NCBI RefSeq assembly: GCF_030652515.1 | Contig: NZ_JAUSAR010000188.1 | Span: 159,452 to 223,451, forward strand | Length of the DNA: 64,000 nt | From: Aquabacterium sp. | Lineage (GTDB): Bacteria; Pseudomonadota; Gammaproteobacteria; Burkholderiales; Burkholderiaceae_C | Reading direction: 5' to 3' | Shown: positions 7,764-18,010 of the stretch, piece after piece | How positions within the stretch are numbered: position 1 is the stretch's first letter | Layout of the letters: each line of letters opens with the position of its first letter | Position numbers and translations under genes: made by a program | The notes under the pieces: model-generated | Databases searched by the model: none | Seen by the model: the letters and a program-made list of their open reading frames with translations, nothing else | What the model was told of the DNA's origin: nothing

Positions 7764-9731
7764 ATGGCGAAGCGCAGCTTGGCAATCTTCAATTCGGACC
7801 AAGTGAACCGCGCAAAGATGTGCGTTCCGGCGTCTGCCCTGATGGAAGCAGAGGAAAGCCACGTCGCATACGTGATGAAGCAGGGACTTCCGCGGGGCTT
7901 GCCCGTCAACTTTCAGCATGATATGCATCGACTGATTGGTTGGAGCTTGACACTGGGGCACTTTATTGACGGATCAATGGTTAGAGTTGTCGGCCTCATC
8001 GAGGAGCCTGAGACGGAGGCTGAGTGGTCACGGCTAAGAAGTGTTGGTAAACGCTTCTGGGAAGACCATCACACGGCAGAAACTGCAGTTCTCCGGATGG
8101 AAGTGGAGCAGCGAGTTGATCCAGAAGTATTGGACGAGGCGAGCACAGTGTTTCTCCGAGTTGAGACCTCTGTGGCAGCCCGCAAGGATTTGGCTGCGAA
8201 TCTCTACCCAGAGCTGTTTGCCACATCGAGTGAGCACGTCGACAAGGACGGATTGACCGATTATCGCTACCTGATCCGGCAGCTGAAGGTTGTCGGTCCC
8301 GGCATTTTTCTCGATGAGCGTCGGCAACTTTTGCTATTTGCACATCGGTTTTTTCGACGAAGTCTCTCGCACCGAAACAAGCTAAATGAGTACTTCTTAA
8401 CCAGCTTTGCCGATGTGGCCAGGAATGAAAAGACGCGGCCCAGAATTCGACTGGATCCTGATCTTGTTGGTCACCCGGGTGACCTCAAAGAACTGCTCGA
8501 GTTCGAGTACTGGCACGGGCCTAGGTACTCTGATGACGTCGCGTCGATTCCGAGCGGGGTGACGGTCCACAAGGCTTCGGAGCAAACGAGAGAGTACGAG
8601 GGTGTCGATAAGACTCAGGTCTGGTGGAAGTCGCCAGAGACTCGCACGAGCGGCGAAGGAGCGAAGAACTATCGAACGCTCGAGATCGAAGAGCTAGTGG
8701 ATTTGCCTGCGGCGGGATTGCCAGGAGATAGGTATGGATGTCGCTACGCTCACGCTGAATACTCATTGGATGACACGTGCATCACTCACTTCGACGGTGC
8801 CATCCGTGCTTATCTGGCCGAGCCATATCTCACGCGGATTGACCAGAACATTGATCATGCAGGCAAAAATTCCGAATACACAAAGCTCTTTCGCTTCGAT
8901 GGTGAGCTTCCGATCGACAGTTGGAAGCGGCTGTTAAGCGACTATTTCAGAGGAAACCCGCTTATTCCGGAGTACCTTGGCGCGCCCTCGGATGAGCTCC
9001 CGTATGAAGGGCCGGACAAACGGGCGGTTGAGCCACCGGCGTCAGAATCTGTGGCCGCTGACGAGCCGTTGGATCCAGTGCTCTCGGCCGAAGAGCCGCT
9101 CTGCGTGTTCATTCATCTGGGGCCCGGCCGCCCCCTCGGGGCGTTGGGTCTAGTGCCTAGGCACGTCAGCCTCCCAGACGGGAAGCACACAGTCGCTGTC
9201 ATGGAGACTGGGATCGGAGAGGTCGACGAGCTGCTGAGAGCTCGACTTTCGCTTGCCTCTGTGGCGTCGATGCGCGTTCCGGATGGGCGACTTGAACTGG
9301 TAAGACTGCTTTTCGGGGCCTCAGCGGGGTTCCCAGGAACCATGTATCAGCAGGTACAAGACCTGGCCGAAGCACTGACGAAAGATGTTTCAAAACTTGG
9401 GATCGGGAGCATCGCGCTGTCTCTGACCTGGCCTCAAAGTGAAATGCTCACCACATTAAGCATGCGAGGGCAGTCCGAGCTGTTGCTCCCCCTTTTATCG
9501 AAACTTTTCTCCATCGTGGATGCAACTAAGCCAGCCTCCGATTGGATTGAGGCGCTGTCTTCAGCTGTGAAAGAGCTATCTCCTTTGGCCAATCGGAACG
9601 GCGAGCTAGACGGCGTTCTTGATGGCGTCTTGAGTTTCGGCCGGGGCGAAGCCGAGGGTGAAGTTATGTACCCTCCCGAATTGACCAAAGAGCTGGTTGA
9701 GAAGGGCATCCTTCGGGTGGATTGTTCCTAG
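7764..9731 (+). CDS. Large unknown protein (655 residues)
   Basis: The ATG is preceded by a strong GGGGGAGG ribosome site, so the start is well supported. The protein is soluble and acidic. I recognise no family. A low-complexity acidic/proline linker at about residues 413-445 separates an N-terminal part (~400 residues) from a C-terminal part (~210 residues) that begins with a hydrophobic strand (LCVFIHLGPG). No P-loop, nuclease or helicase motif is visible. It is alone, with divergent genes on the left and a 900-base gene-poor stretch on the right. Its place among defence-like cargo is the only hint of role. Confidence 0.6.
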   Translation: MAKRSLAIFNSDQVNRAKMCVPASALMEAEESHVAYVMKQGLPRGLPVNFQHDMHRLIGWSLTLGHFIDGSMVRVVGLIEEPETEAEWSRLRSVGKRFWEDHHTAETAVLRMEVEQRVDPEVLDEASTVFLRVETSVAARKDLAANLYPELFATSSEHVDKDGLTDYRYLIRQLKVVGPGIFLDERRQLLLFAHRFFRRSLSHRNKLNEYFLTSFADVARNEKTRPRIRLDPDLVGHPGDLKELLEFEYWHGPRYSDDVASIPSGVTVHKASEQTREYEGVDKTQVWWKSPETRTSGEGAKNYRTLEIEELVDLPAAGLPGDRYGCRYAHAEYSLDDTCITHFDGAIRAYLAEPYLTRIDQNIDHAGKNSEYTKLFRFDGELPIDSWKRLLSDYFRGNPLIPEYLGAPSDELPYEGPDKRAVEPPASESVAADEPLDPVLSAEEPLCVFIHLGPGRPLGALGLVPRHVSLPDGKHTVAVMETGIGEVDELLRARLSLASVASMRVPDGRLELVRLLFGASAGFPGTMYQQVQDLAEALTKDVSKLGIGSIALSLTWPQSEMLTTLSMRGQSELLLPLLSKLFSIVDATKPASDWIEALSSAVKELSPLANRNGELDGVLDGVLSFGRGEAEGEVMYPPELTKELVEKGILRVDCS

Positions 9732-10299
9732 ATTAACTGTTTGCTTGGGCCCTATGGAGGCAATCCGCCGCGCGCGACGATGCTTTAGCCTTAAGAGTCC
9801 ACTCGTCGGCGATCCGTTTCGGCATCGTCAAGTTCCGCTACTTCCGAACAGCGGTCTCTTGAAGTTGGCGATCTCAACCGACAGCTGCATGTGAATCCAG
9901 TCGCTTGACTGCGCTTCAACCGGCACATCAGCTCGAGCGGGTGTTCCTGAGTAGAGTTACTGGCTCACGCCGATCCAAAAGCGGCGTCCCGGTTCCGGAT
10001 TCGAAGTCAAGAAGATAGCATTCAGGAATACCCCGGCACACGCTAGGCACGGGAATGACGGGGACTCGGTTCGGTTGAGCAAATATAACAACATAACCGC
10101 TTCAGTATCGAGACCTACGAGTTGGTCTCTGGTCTTAGTCCAGAGCCAGCATGAGAGGCCGCCACGATTCGCGGTGGCTCAGGTCCAAAGATCAGGGTGG
10201 CAGTGTGTGCATCGCATGCCTGATGCGCCATGCCAGGCTAAGGGGCATGGAAATGGCCTCTTCCGCTCTCGCGTGGGCACCCAGACGTTTTTTGCGGGT

Positions 10300-10491
10300 A
10301 TGCCCAATACCATACGAGAAGTTTGCATTGATCGACCTGATCAAATCTGGATCGGCTATGAAACCTACCTCAAGGTTAGCGGCCATAGCTATTATTTCGC
10401 CACTATGATGGACAACTACTCGGGCCGCATCAGTGGTTGGCGCTTGGCTAACCATCCGACAGCACAATTGATCATTGATGCACTGACATGA
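10300..10491 (+). pseudogene. Remnant of an IS3-family transposase (OrfB integrase core)
   Basis: The frame reads a recognisable piece of the rve/DDE integrase core of IS3-type OrfB: RPDQIWIG.ETYLKV followed by an aromatic strand, then MDNYSGRISGWRLA. In intact members the first block is 'W..DiTYl' with the first catalytic Asp; here Asp is replaced by Glu/Tyr context (GYETY). The frame stops soon after, so the remaining catalytic residues are gone and neither terminal repeat is obvious. It is a decayed insertion in the 0.9-kb gene-poor stretch (9732-10643), which otherwise holds nothing I can support. Confidence 0.6.
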
Positions 10492-10643
10492 GTTATTCAA
10501 AGCTCCTGCTGGCTAGACGCGCCACGTTCAACTTAGATTGGCACAGTTGCGGGATCCAGTCTGCTCAATATGCGGCGCTTAGCTAAACGCGTCGCTGATG
10601 TTTCAATTAAAAATGATCATATTTGATTAGATTGGCAGAGCAC

Positions 10644-13600
10644 ATGGAAGATTTTTCGACACCTACCGAGCGGGCTGCATACCTTCAAAGCGAAGAGTAT
10701 CAAGAATTCCTTCAGTTAGGCATGCAAGCACTAACCTTCTTCAAGCAAGGTCTTTTTGAACGCGCGCGCACTCTACTCAATACTGCGTTAAGCAAGGCTT
10801 GCCACATTCCAGCAAAGGACGAGAAGAAGCTTGCGTTTACTGCGAATCTCGCCGATTGCCATCTTGCAATGGGTGATTACGTCGCTGCCGAAACCATGGC
10901 GCAAGCCCTCTTGGAAGAGCTTTCCGACCCCGCCGACTCAATCGAACATTGGGTTAATGCCCGCAGCCTACTTGGCAATATTTTTTTGCGGGCCGGCCGG
11001 TATGAACTGGCTGAGCAAATTTCAACAGCTACGATAAATCGACTATCCGGAATTGACCCGTATCACCCCAAACTGGTTGTTGAGTATATGATTCTTGGCT
11101 TGGTTTTCATATGCACGGGCCGCCAAGCAATGGTTGAGGTTCTTATTTCTAATGCACAAGGTGTGCGCGATAATGCAACCGAGTGCGGCGTGAGAGAGTT
11201 AGCCGATATGAATCGGGCCATCGATCGCATGCGGCAATTTTCCGGCAGACAAATTTCGGATACTCAACTGGAACAACCAGAATCCGAAGAACAAGCGATC
11301 CTCACTGGGCATAAAAGCTGGGCCGCATTCATAGTTCACGACTATGAAACAGCCGGGCGATGCGCGGCCGAAGTATTGCGCTCAAATTGGCGGCATCCGA
11401 GGATGCTGCTCGTGTGGCTAATATCAATGCGGGCGCTCGACAATCTCGAAAATGTCCAAGCGAAAGAAGCGGTCCTTAGCATTGCGAATGAGGATTGGAT
11501 ACGTAGAGTGTCGATGGCCATCATTGGGATCGGAAATATTGATTCCGCGCTCAATTCAACAAGTGGGAGAGAGAGTTGTGTTATTGCATACTTTGCTGGG
11601 GTCAATGCTTTGGTGGCGCGGGATGCAGCGGAAGCAACTAGGTATTTCGAACTTGCGGTGAACGAATTCGTTGCGCATCCCAATTTGCCTGAACAGCATC
11701 AAGCAGGCCTAGAACTCGAAGCACTTGCCAATCTAGCCCGTGAGCAATCAAACCTAACACCACTGTCCAGCAAGCTGATTGAAGAGAAAAGGGAAGCTTT
11801 TGCCAAATATGATTTCGCAACTTGCCTGATTGACAAGAAAACAGATCACGTGGAGTTTCAGATAACACCAGATTGTGCACTGCTTTCTGTCGCTTCTCTG
11901 TACTTGCTTGGCGCTTCTTCTATTGCAGAAAGTATGGCTGGAATTGTTCGAAAGCAGCTATTGCATTTCCCATGGTATGAGAAGCTTCTACAAGTTTTGA
12001 TGGGAAAAAAATCGCATCATCACCTTTGGGAAGAAACCAGCCTAGATTTAAAAGCACGTGGGCAGGTTGCGTTCTATGGCATGTTGCGTATGCAAGCCGA
12101 CGGTCGATGGCAAGAGGCCGAGTTCCTGGAGCGACGCGTTCTTGAGGTGGGCGCCAGCTTTGTCGAACGTCAGATTCTCGAAACTTCGCTCGCGAACCCA
12201 TTAGCTCGATTGGACGGACTTGCTTTGTTGGTGAGGCAACATAGCCACAGTGGTCGCTATGAGCTAGCGGAAGCAGCCATGCGGGCGAGAATAAAAATTA
12301 TGGAGGAAATGGGGGATCCACCCAAAGGGGATCTCGCTGAAGCCTTCTTGTCTCTTGCAATTTTATTGTCGCAGCAGGGGCGTCACAGCGAAGTTCTTAC
12401 GGTGGCTGCGAAAGGAAGATCACTTTCAAGCTACGTACTAACATCCGAGCGCGCGTTATTCGACATGAGAGTCGGCCAGATTCTAGTGGAGGTGAGAGAC
12501 CTTAAAAATGCAAGACTACTCCTCAAACAAGCTGTCACGCAGTTTGGAAAAGCACACTCAGTTTCCGATGCGTTCGTGTCAGGGCTAAACTCTTTGGCAA
12601 CGGTGGAATTGATATATGGCAATTTAACCAGCGCATCTCACTATCTTAAAATGGCTATTGAGACGATCATAAAGGGAGGCCAAGAAGAGACTGTGATACA
12701 CGGGGTCATTTTGGATACCCAAGCCACCCTTTACAGGTTAGATGGAGAAGTGGGACGAGCGCTCAATTTGCACCGACGCGCACGCCAGATCTTTGACCAA
12801 CTGAGGACGAGGCGCGATGCCGAAATTGTTAGCCTGCATTCGGCGGTGCTTACAAATCTCGTGCATATAGCAAATACGGCGTGGAGCGCCAACGAACTAT
12901 CCGAAGCACGAGACGCTTCAAATGCAGCACTTTCCCATTTGGTCAAAAATTTAGGGGCCAGAGATTCCATCATCTATGAGCTCAAACGGGTATTGGCTCA
13001 GATCGCGCTTAGTGAGAACGACCAAAATGGTGCACTGGACTGGTTGCTTGAGGCCTCAAAGGCTGCAGACACGGCAGTAGCGGATACCATTGCAATGGGC
13101 AATCCGGAATTGAGCCTAAACTATCTGTGGCAAGCCCGCGTAGAACTTGCCGATTTGGTTCCGCTCGCCTGCGAACAATTTCCTAACGACCCAGTGCGAC
13201 TCGCGTGTGTTTTCAATGTCGTTCTGCGGCGCAAGTGCCTTGCGGCTGAAGGGGCCATTGTTGCCAGAGAAACCGTCAATAATCTTCGCTACCCACTCCT
13301 GAAAGCCAGGCTTTTACAGCTAACCGAGGCCCGAAATCGTCTTGCGAAAGCTATGCATGTCTCCGTCCGCGGAACGCCTGTCGATGAAGAAAACAGGTTT
13401 GAGTTGCAGTCCCAAGTGCAATTGCTTGAAACCACTCTAGCAGCAGACATCCCGGAGTTGCAGACCGCCCAATGGCTCAGAGAAGTGAATGTCACGAAGG
13501 TGCTTCATGCGCTCGGAGATACTAAGACTCTGATAGAGTTTGTACACACGGGCGCGACACATCTAGCTTCCTTAGAAAGCCTGCGTTTTTCATTTGGCCT

Positions 13601-15458
13601 AGATGCACACTATTTTGCATTTTTGATCCCAGAAGGAGATATCACACGAATTCGACTTATAGATCTCGGCGACGCGGCATCCATAGACAGCCAGATTGGA
13701 CTCTTCGTAGAACATGCCGATAGTTTGGTCCAATCCGATTGTCAAGAAATTGATCCACAAGGCTCATTTCAAAATTTAGGGAGACGCCTTCGGGAAAAGT
13801 TGTTCGATCCACTGATACAGGGTGTGGCACTGGGTAGCAGCGTTGTGATAGCCGTTGATGGAGCCTTATCGAAGCTTCCTTTTGAAACTCTCCCGTCGGC
13901 GAGCGGCGCATGGCTAGGTGACGACTATCACCTAAGCTATGTCGCTACCTTGCGCGACATGGCGCACTCACCAACAGGGCGCGGTGGCCCATCTATTGTT
14001 ATCGGGGATCCAGACTTTGATCTCGGCTGTCCGCACCCGGTCGACATAAACGATACGCCGTTTGAGCCTTTGCCCGGCACGCGAGATGAAGCAGTCACAA
14101 TATCAGGATTTCTTGGTGTAGAGCCATGGCTGGGTGCTGATGCTCTGAAAAATAGATTGAAGTTTGTCGAGCGCCCTAGAATATTACACATCGCCACGCA
14201 CGGTTTCTATTCTACCGATACCGATACCGATACCGATGGTGAGGGTGAGGGTGACGGTGATGTCGGGCAAACCGAAGGGTTGATTGACGGCTTATTGCGC
14301 AAACCATTGAGGTCAGCTCCAGCCGTCAAGGCCATGTGGCGCTGTGGCCTCGCCCTCGCGGGCGCCAACGCGGTTGCGACAGAGGAGCAATATACCGACG
14401 CCGGCAGCGGGATCCTGTCAGCAGCAGAGGTTCTTGGCATGAACCTTCGAGGAACGGAACTTGTCGTTTTGTCAGCGTGCGAGACGGGGCTTGGCGACTT
14501 AGCAGTAGTCGAAGGCGTGATGGGCCTGCGACGGGCATTTATGCTGGCAGGTGCGCAAAGCGTTATTGTCAGCTTGTGGGCGGTGCCGGATGAACCGACA
14601 CGTGAACTCATGAACTTGTTCTACAAGTATCTATTGAGAGGCGCATCACGATTGGACGCTTTGCGGGCTGCGCGCTCTGATTTGCGGATGCAGTGGCCCT
14701 CTCCCGGTATATGGGGAGCATTTGTATTATTTGGAGAAACTGGCCCGCTTCAACTAACGAAATCACACGGTGAAGCTTCACCTATCGCGAACGACCTATT
14801 TCGCATAGGCAGCGAACTGCATGGCGCAGGAAAACATGCAGAGGCTAGTCGAGTCATCGCAAATGCGATCAAGGCGGGTGCTCCGGTCGCAGACGCCCTT
14901 CTTCAGAGTGCAAGGGAGGCCGCTTCTTTTGGCGAGGCTCTTCTGTTTATTGATCAACTACTTTCTGGCGATTCACATGCTGTCGCTGCCTGGATTCAGC
15001 GCGCTCACCTGCACTTGGCGATTGGTGAACTTCAGACGGCTTCCGAAGATTTTACGAGGGCTATTGCGCTCGACCCAGCTGATGCAGATCTTTGGTATAG
15101 CCGCGCTAATACATATGCCGATCAAAACAAGAATTCTCTGGCAATGTATGACTACAACCGGGCGCTAGATATACGACCTACATTCGCGCACGCGTTAGTA
15201 AATCGTGCAACAGTTTTCATGTTTGTCGGCGACTTGGATTCGGCTCTGCAAGATATCAATGCGTCATTGAAACTAAATCCTACGGACGAAGTTGCACAGT
15301 TTCATTGCGCCCAAATATATGCACTGAAGAACCAATTCCAACGAGCACGACTACTTTTAGAGCCTTTGTCCAAGGGTACCCACAGCCTAGCGCCAAAAGC
15401 ACTCGATATTTTGCAAGAACTTGATCTGGCCGAAGGCCAAGGAGATACACTCCAATGA
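10644..15458 (+). CDS. TPR-CHAT protein (caspase-like peptidase), candidate defence effector
   Basis: 1,604 residues from the ATG at 10644; a TTG seven codons upstream is an alternative. The N-terminal ~950 residues are helical repeats of TPR type. A CHAT (caspase HetF-associated) domain follows at about 1,000-1,370, with the catalytic pair visible: His1186 in HIATHG and Cys1279 in LSACETG, and the usual downstream LWAVPD and GAFVLFGE blocks. Three or more further TPR units fill ~1,440-1,590. CHAT peptidases are cysteine proteases, used in bacteria for regulated cleavage including antiphage cell-death systems. A hexamer repeat tract (14214-14261) encodes an Asp/Thr/Gly/Glu linker 5 residues after the catalytic His. 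The next genes (small ORF with ATGA overlap, then a kinase-like gene) may be functional partners. Defence role is inferred. Confidence 0.8.
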   Translation: MEDFSTPTERAAYLQSEEYQEFLQLGMQALTFFKQGLFERARTLLNTALSKACHIPAKDEKKLAFTANLADCHLAMGDYVAAETMAQALLEELSDPADSIEHWVNARSLLGNIFLRAGRYELAEQISTATINRLSGIDPYHPKLVVEYMILGLVFICTGRQAMVEVLISNAQGVRDNATECGVRELADMNRAIDRMRQFSGRQISDTQLEQPESEEQAILTGHKSWAAFIVHDYETAGRCAAEVLRSNWRHPRMLLVWLISMRALDNLENVQAKEAVLSIANEDWIRRVSMAIIGIGNIDSALNSTSGRESCVIAYFAGVNALVARDAAEATRYFELAVNEFVAHPNLPEQHQAGLELEALANLAREQSNLTPLSSKLIEEKREAFAKYDFATCLIDKKTDHVEFQITPDCALLSVASLYLLGASSIAESMAGIVRKQLLHFPWYEKLLQVLMGKKSHHHLWEETSLDLKARGQVAFYGMLRMQADGRWQEAEFLERRVLEVGASFVERQILETSLANPLARLDGLALLVRQHSHSGRYELAEAAMRARIKIMEEMGDPPKGDLAEAFLSLAILLSQQGRHSEVLTVAAKGRSLSSYVLTSERALFDMRVGQILVEVRDLKNARLLLKQAVTQFGKAHSVSDAFVSGLNSLATVELIYGNLTSASHYLKMAIETIIKGGQEETVIHGVILDTQATLYRLDGEVGRALNLHRRARQIFDQLRTRRDAEIVSLHSAVLTNLVHIANTAWSANELSEARDASNAALSHLVKNLGARDSIIYELKRVLAQIALSENDQNGALDWLLEASKAADTAVADTIAMGNPELSLNYLWQARVELADLVPLACEQFPNDPVRLACVFNVVLRRKCLAAEGAIVARETVNNLRYPLLKARLLQLTEARNRLAKAMHVSVRGTPVDEENRFELQSQVQLLETTLAADIPELQTAQWLREVNVTKVLHALGDTKTLIEFVHTGATHLASLESLRFSFGLDAHYFAFLIPEGDITRIRLIDLGDAASIDSQIGLFVEHADSLVQSDCQEIDPQGSFQNLGRRLREKLFDPLIQGVALGSSVVIAVDGALSKLPFETLPSASGAWLGDDYHLSYVATLRDMAHSPTGRGGPSIVIGDPDFDLGCPHPVDINDTPFEPLPGTRDEAVTISGFLGVEPWLGADALKNRLKFVERPRILHIATHGFYSTDTDTDTDGEGEGDGDVGQTEGLIDGLLRKPLRSAPAVKAMWRCGLALAGANAVATEEQYTDAGSGILSAAEVLGMNLRGTELVVLSACETGLGDLAVVEGVMGLRRAFMLAGAQSVIVSLWAVPDEPTRELMNLFYKYLLRGASRLDALRAARSDLRMQWPSPGIWGAFVLFGETGPLQLTKSHGEASPIANDLFRIGSELHGAGKHAEASRVIANAIKAGAPVADALLQSAREAASFGEALLFIDQLLSGDSHAVAAWIQRAHLHLAIGELQTASEDFTRAIALDPADADLWYSRANTYADQNKNSLAMYDYNRALDIRPTFAHALVNRATVFMFVGDLDSALQDINASLKLNPTDEVAQFHCAQIYALKNQFQRARLLLEPLSKGTHSLAPKALDILQELDLAEGQGDTLQ
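14214..14261 (+). repeat. In-frame hexanucleotide tandem repeat in the CHAT gene
   Basis: Four perfect ACCGAT units (14214-14237) are followed by four GGTGAN units (14238-14261: GGTGAG, GGTGAG, GGTGAC, GGTGAT). Gain or loss of a unit would keep the reading frame and change the length of an acidic linker next to the catalytic His of the CHAT domain. Confidence 0.9.
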
Positions 15459-15688
15459 GCCGACCGCATGTTGCGCTGACACAATTGCTGCATCCCAATG
15501 CCAAGGTTTTTAAGATGCCCGCATGGCCGAACGACCATTGCACTGCTCTCTTGAGCAGCGCAAGATGTGATACGCCTGCACGAGCCGAAGATTCCTCCGC
15601 CAAAGGCGTGGAGAACCCATGGCTTGAGATATCAACCGCATACCAGAGCAGCGAACTGCCAGTCGGACCCAAGTCCCATTTGGGTTGA
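15455..15688 (+). CDS. Small hypothetical protein, start overlaps the CHAT gene stop
   Basis: 77 residues. The ATG overlaps the CHAT stop codon (ATGA), a usual sign of translational coupling, but codon use is unremarkable and I recognise no motif. The C-terminal part looks like random translation. It may be a degenerate gene or chance. The 130 bases after it up to the kinase-like gene hold nothing else. Confidence 0.25.
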   Translation: MSRPHVALTQLLHPNAKVFKMPAWPNDHCTALLSSARCDTPARAEDSSAKGVENPWLEISTAYQSSELPVGPKSHLG

Positions 15689-15817
15689 GCGATTCGCTCT
15701 TGCCTGTGCAGCGTACAGTTTGGCCTGCTATTGAGCTGGCTGGACAGTTTTCGGCCGATGATGTGCAGGTAACGCCCACAGCGGGTTTTTTGCAAACTGA
15801 CTTGGGAAGGAGCCTTG

Positions 15818-18010
15818 GTGGATAAAGGCGAAACGACACTGGTAGAGACGCTCACTGCGCTGATTGCGCAGCACATGTCTGAACCGCCACTTCGCCGCTT
15901 GCGTGGCGGCTTGCAATTGCGGCCCGGAGCGGCACAGCAAGCGAGCCCAGCTCAGATCGCGAAAGAGCTTGTGCAGCAGGCCCTGGCCTCCGACCTGCCG
16001 CTACGCAACTTGCGAGTCGAACAGCGGCCGCTTGGTGGAGGCAACACCGCCGAGACCGTTGCGCAGCTGACCTTGCACGCACCGTTCGTCCTCAAGCTGG
16101 ACAGCAAGCCCAAGCTCGCAGCGGAAGCACACATGATGGACAACGCGCGCAAGCATCCGAAGCTCAGTCCGCAGTCCCGCAATGCATGGCCGGTGGTCTA
16201 CGCAATCCGGGATGTTGTGCCGTATGCCTATCTGATGGAGTATTTCCCCAGCGAGGACGGCTGGGTCTCGCTTGAAGATCGGCTTTACCCAGGCCCAGGT
16301 GTCCCGCCGCTGCCCGGTGCGGAGGCCATACGCCTGACTCACAAGGTATTGGATGTACTTTTTGAGAGCTACGCGGATACTGTTGACAACCGCACGTTGC
16401 CGAGCCTAGCTCAAGACTATGTAGGTCGAATCAAGGAACGACTTGCAGACGTCGCCAAGGATGGCCGCTTCGCCTCGATTCCTCTGCTGATCAACGGCGA
16501 GACCATCGAGCCATGGCAAACGTACCTTGACCAGCTACAGGCGAATCCGGGCTACATCTCAACGATCACGCCCCCCTTCACCACCATCGCTCACGGCGAT
16601 CCAAACCCAGGCAATTTGATGCTGCGGGTCGACATTGCTTCAATTGAGGTGAAGCTGATCGATCCGAAGGAATGGCAGACGGGCGACTATCTGTTCGACG
16701 TTGCAAAGCTGACGCACTTCCTTGAAGGTACGGGGCCCATTGAGAAGCCCGGCTCCGGGAAGGAGACGGAGGTCGAATACATAGAGCACCTTGGGACCGC
16801 CGAGCTTCGTTATCGCTTTGAGGTCCCCACATGGACAAATGGGTTGGTTGATGCATGTCTCGATCGCGTTGGGCGATTCGCGAAGTCGCAAGGTGACCAC
16901 CAGTGGCTCGCGCGATACGAGCTAGCCATGGCTGCAAATTTGCTTGGCCTCCCTTCAGGGCGCCTGAAGAATCGTCCACATGCTGCACTGGCGCTGTACG
17001 GCGAGGGACTGAAATGGCTTAAGCGATTCTGCAGTCGGTTGCCACGCATCACTTCTGTCATGGATCCTCGACCTACAGCATCGGCACTGTCCGAAGTTGA
17101 GCCGGCACGACTGGCTTCGGCGCGGCAACGAGTCCGGGCTGACGCACCGGGTGTAGTTGATGCTGTGGACAAGCGCGGTTTCCAAGCCCTCCATTGGCCT
17201 CCCGAGCACGTCAATGCGGCGGGCAAGCCGGTGGAGCTGTCGCTGGAGCACGAGGCACGACTCATGCCTCTGTCGCCAAGCGCGCTCCAAAAGCTGAAGG
17301 ATGCGCTGGCCGCAAGCGGTTCCATGGAGAGAGGAAATGCTCTGCTTCCAGGCCATCCGCTATTTGGCGACTGGTCGATTCGGCGAGTTCAACGAGAGCC
17401 CGGGCCGCAGAGCCGGGATCTGTACTGGGATCGCAAGGGCTCCACCGTCGAACAGCGCCTGATTCCGCGCATGATGACGCTCCGTGAACGCGTCATGACC
17501 AGTGCCTTCATGACTTGGGAGTCCAACGGCGATGAGCGCTCGTTGAACCTGGAACTGCCCTTCGTTTCTTACGCCCAGACCGGCGTTATTGCTCGTTTGG
17601 AGTTTAACTGGATCGATCGAATAGCTGCCACGCTTGAGGCTTTCAACGGTTCAGGCGGCCATCAAGGCTCCAGCAGTCAGCCACTGGTCCTGGCGGCGCG
17701 AATCGCTGGCATCGAAGGGGGCGAGTTCGAGCCCGTCCAAGAGCACACCACATTCCGTGAAAAGCATTCAGTGAGGTTAGGCGATGCCGAGTTGTTCCAA
17801 CTGAATATCGACCATGTAGTGGCACAGTCCCTAAGGACGCAACGGCTCGCTACGTTTACAGACGTCGACATTGCTGCGTCTAGGCTCGTGCACTCCGATG
17901 TGCTTGCCGAGTTGATCGCCTTCGCTGCAGCCCTATGTGAACGCTTCACTCTGGTGCCTGCCGCCGCCACGAAAGCCTACTGTGGAGCGATGGCCACCGG
18001 CGAGTTATAG
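15818..18010 (+). CDS. APH/kinase-fold phosphotransferase-like protein with unknown C-terminal domain
   Basis: 730 residues from the GTG at 15818, placed five bases after GGAAGGAG; a TTG one codon earlier is too close to that site. The first ~380 residues show the aminoglycoside-phosphotransferase/protein-kinase-like fold: a Gly-rich loop (LGGGNTAE), Lys93 in FVLKLD, Glu103, the catalytic loop HGDPNPGN (His259, Asp261, Asn266) and the metal-binding Asp282 in LIDPKEW. The C-terminal ~340 residues are unknown; charged strands around 520-590 faintly suggest a CYTH-like tunnel, unproven. No antibiotic-resistance family is recognised and its length is far above that of APH enzymes (~270). It follows the CHAT gene by 360 bases, same strand, and could modify or regulate it. 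Confidence 0.65.
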   Translation: MDKGETTLVETLTALIAQHMSEPPLRRLRGGLQLRPGAAQQASPAQIAKELVQQALASDLPLRNLRVEQRPLGGGNTAETVAQLTLHAPFVLKLDSKPKLAAEAHMMDNARKHPKLSPQSRNAWPVVYAIRDVVPYAYLMEYFPSEDGWVSLEDRLYPGPGVPPLPGAEAIRLTHKVLDVLFESYADTVDNRTLPSLAQDYVGRIKERLADVAKDGRFASIPLLINGETIEPWQTYLDQLQANPGYISTITPPFTTIAHGDPNPGNLMLRVDIASIEVKLIDPKEWQTGDYLFDVAKLTHFLEGTGPIEKPGSGKETEVEYIEHLGTAELRYRFEVPTWTNGLVDACLDRVGRFAKSQGDHQWLARYELAMAANLLGLPSGRLKNRPHAALALYGEGLKWLKRFCSRLPRITSVMDPRPTASALSEVEPARLASARQRVRADAPGVVDAVDKRGFQALHWPPEHVNAAGKPVELSLEHEARLMPLSPSALQKLKDALAASGSMERGNALLPGHPLFGDWSIRRVQREPGPQSRDLYWDRKGSTVEQRLIPRMMTLRERVMTSAFMTWESNGDERSLNLELPFVSYAQTGVIARLEFNWIDRIAATLEAFNGSGGHQGSSSQPLVLAARIAGIEGGEFEPVQEHTTFREKHSVRLGDAELFQLNIDHVVAQSLRTQRLATFTDVDIAASRLVHSDVLAELIAFAAALCERFTLVPAAATKAYCGAMATGEL

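Noticed and set aside
15815..18010. Aminoglycoside resistance gene
   Set aside because: The kinase-fold motifs are present but the protein is more than twice the usual length and shows no resistance-family blocks.
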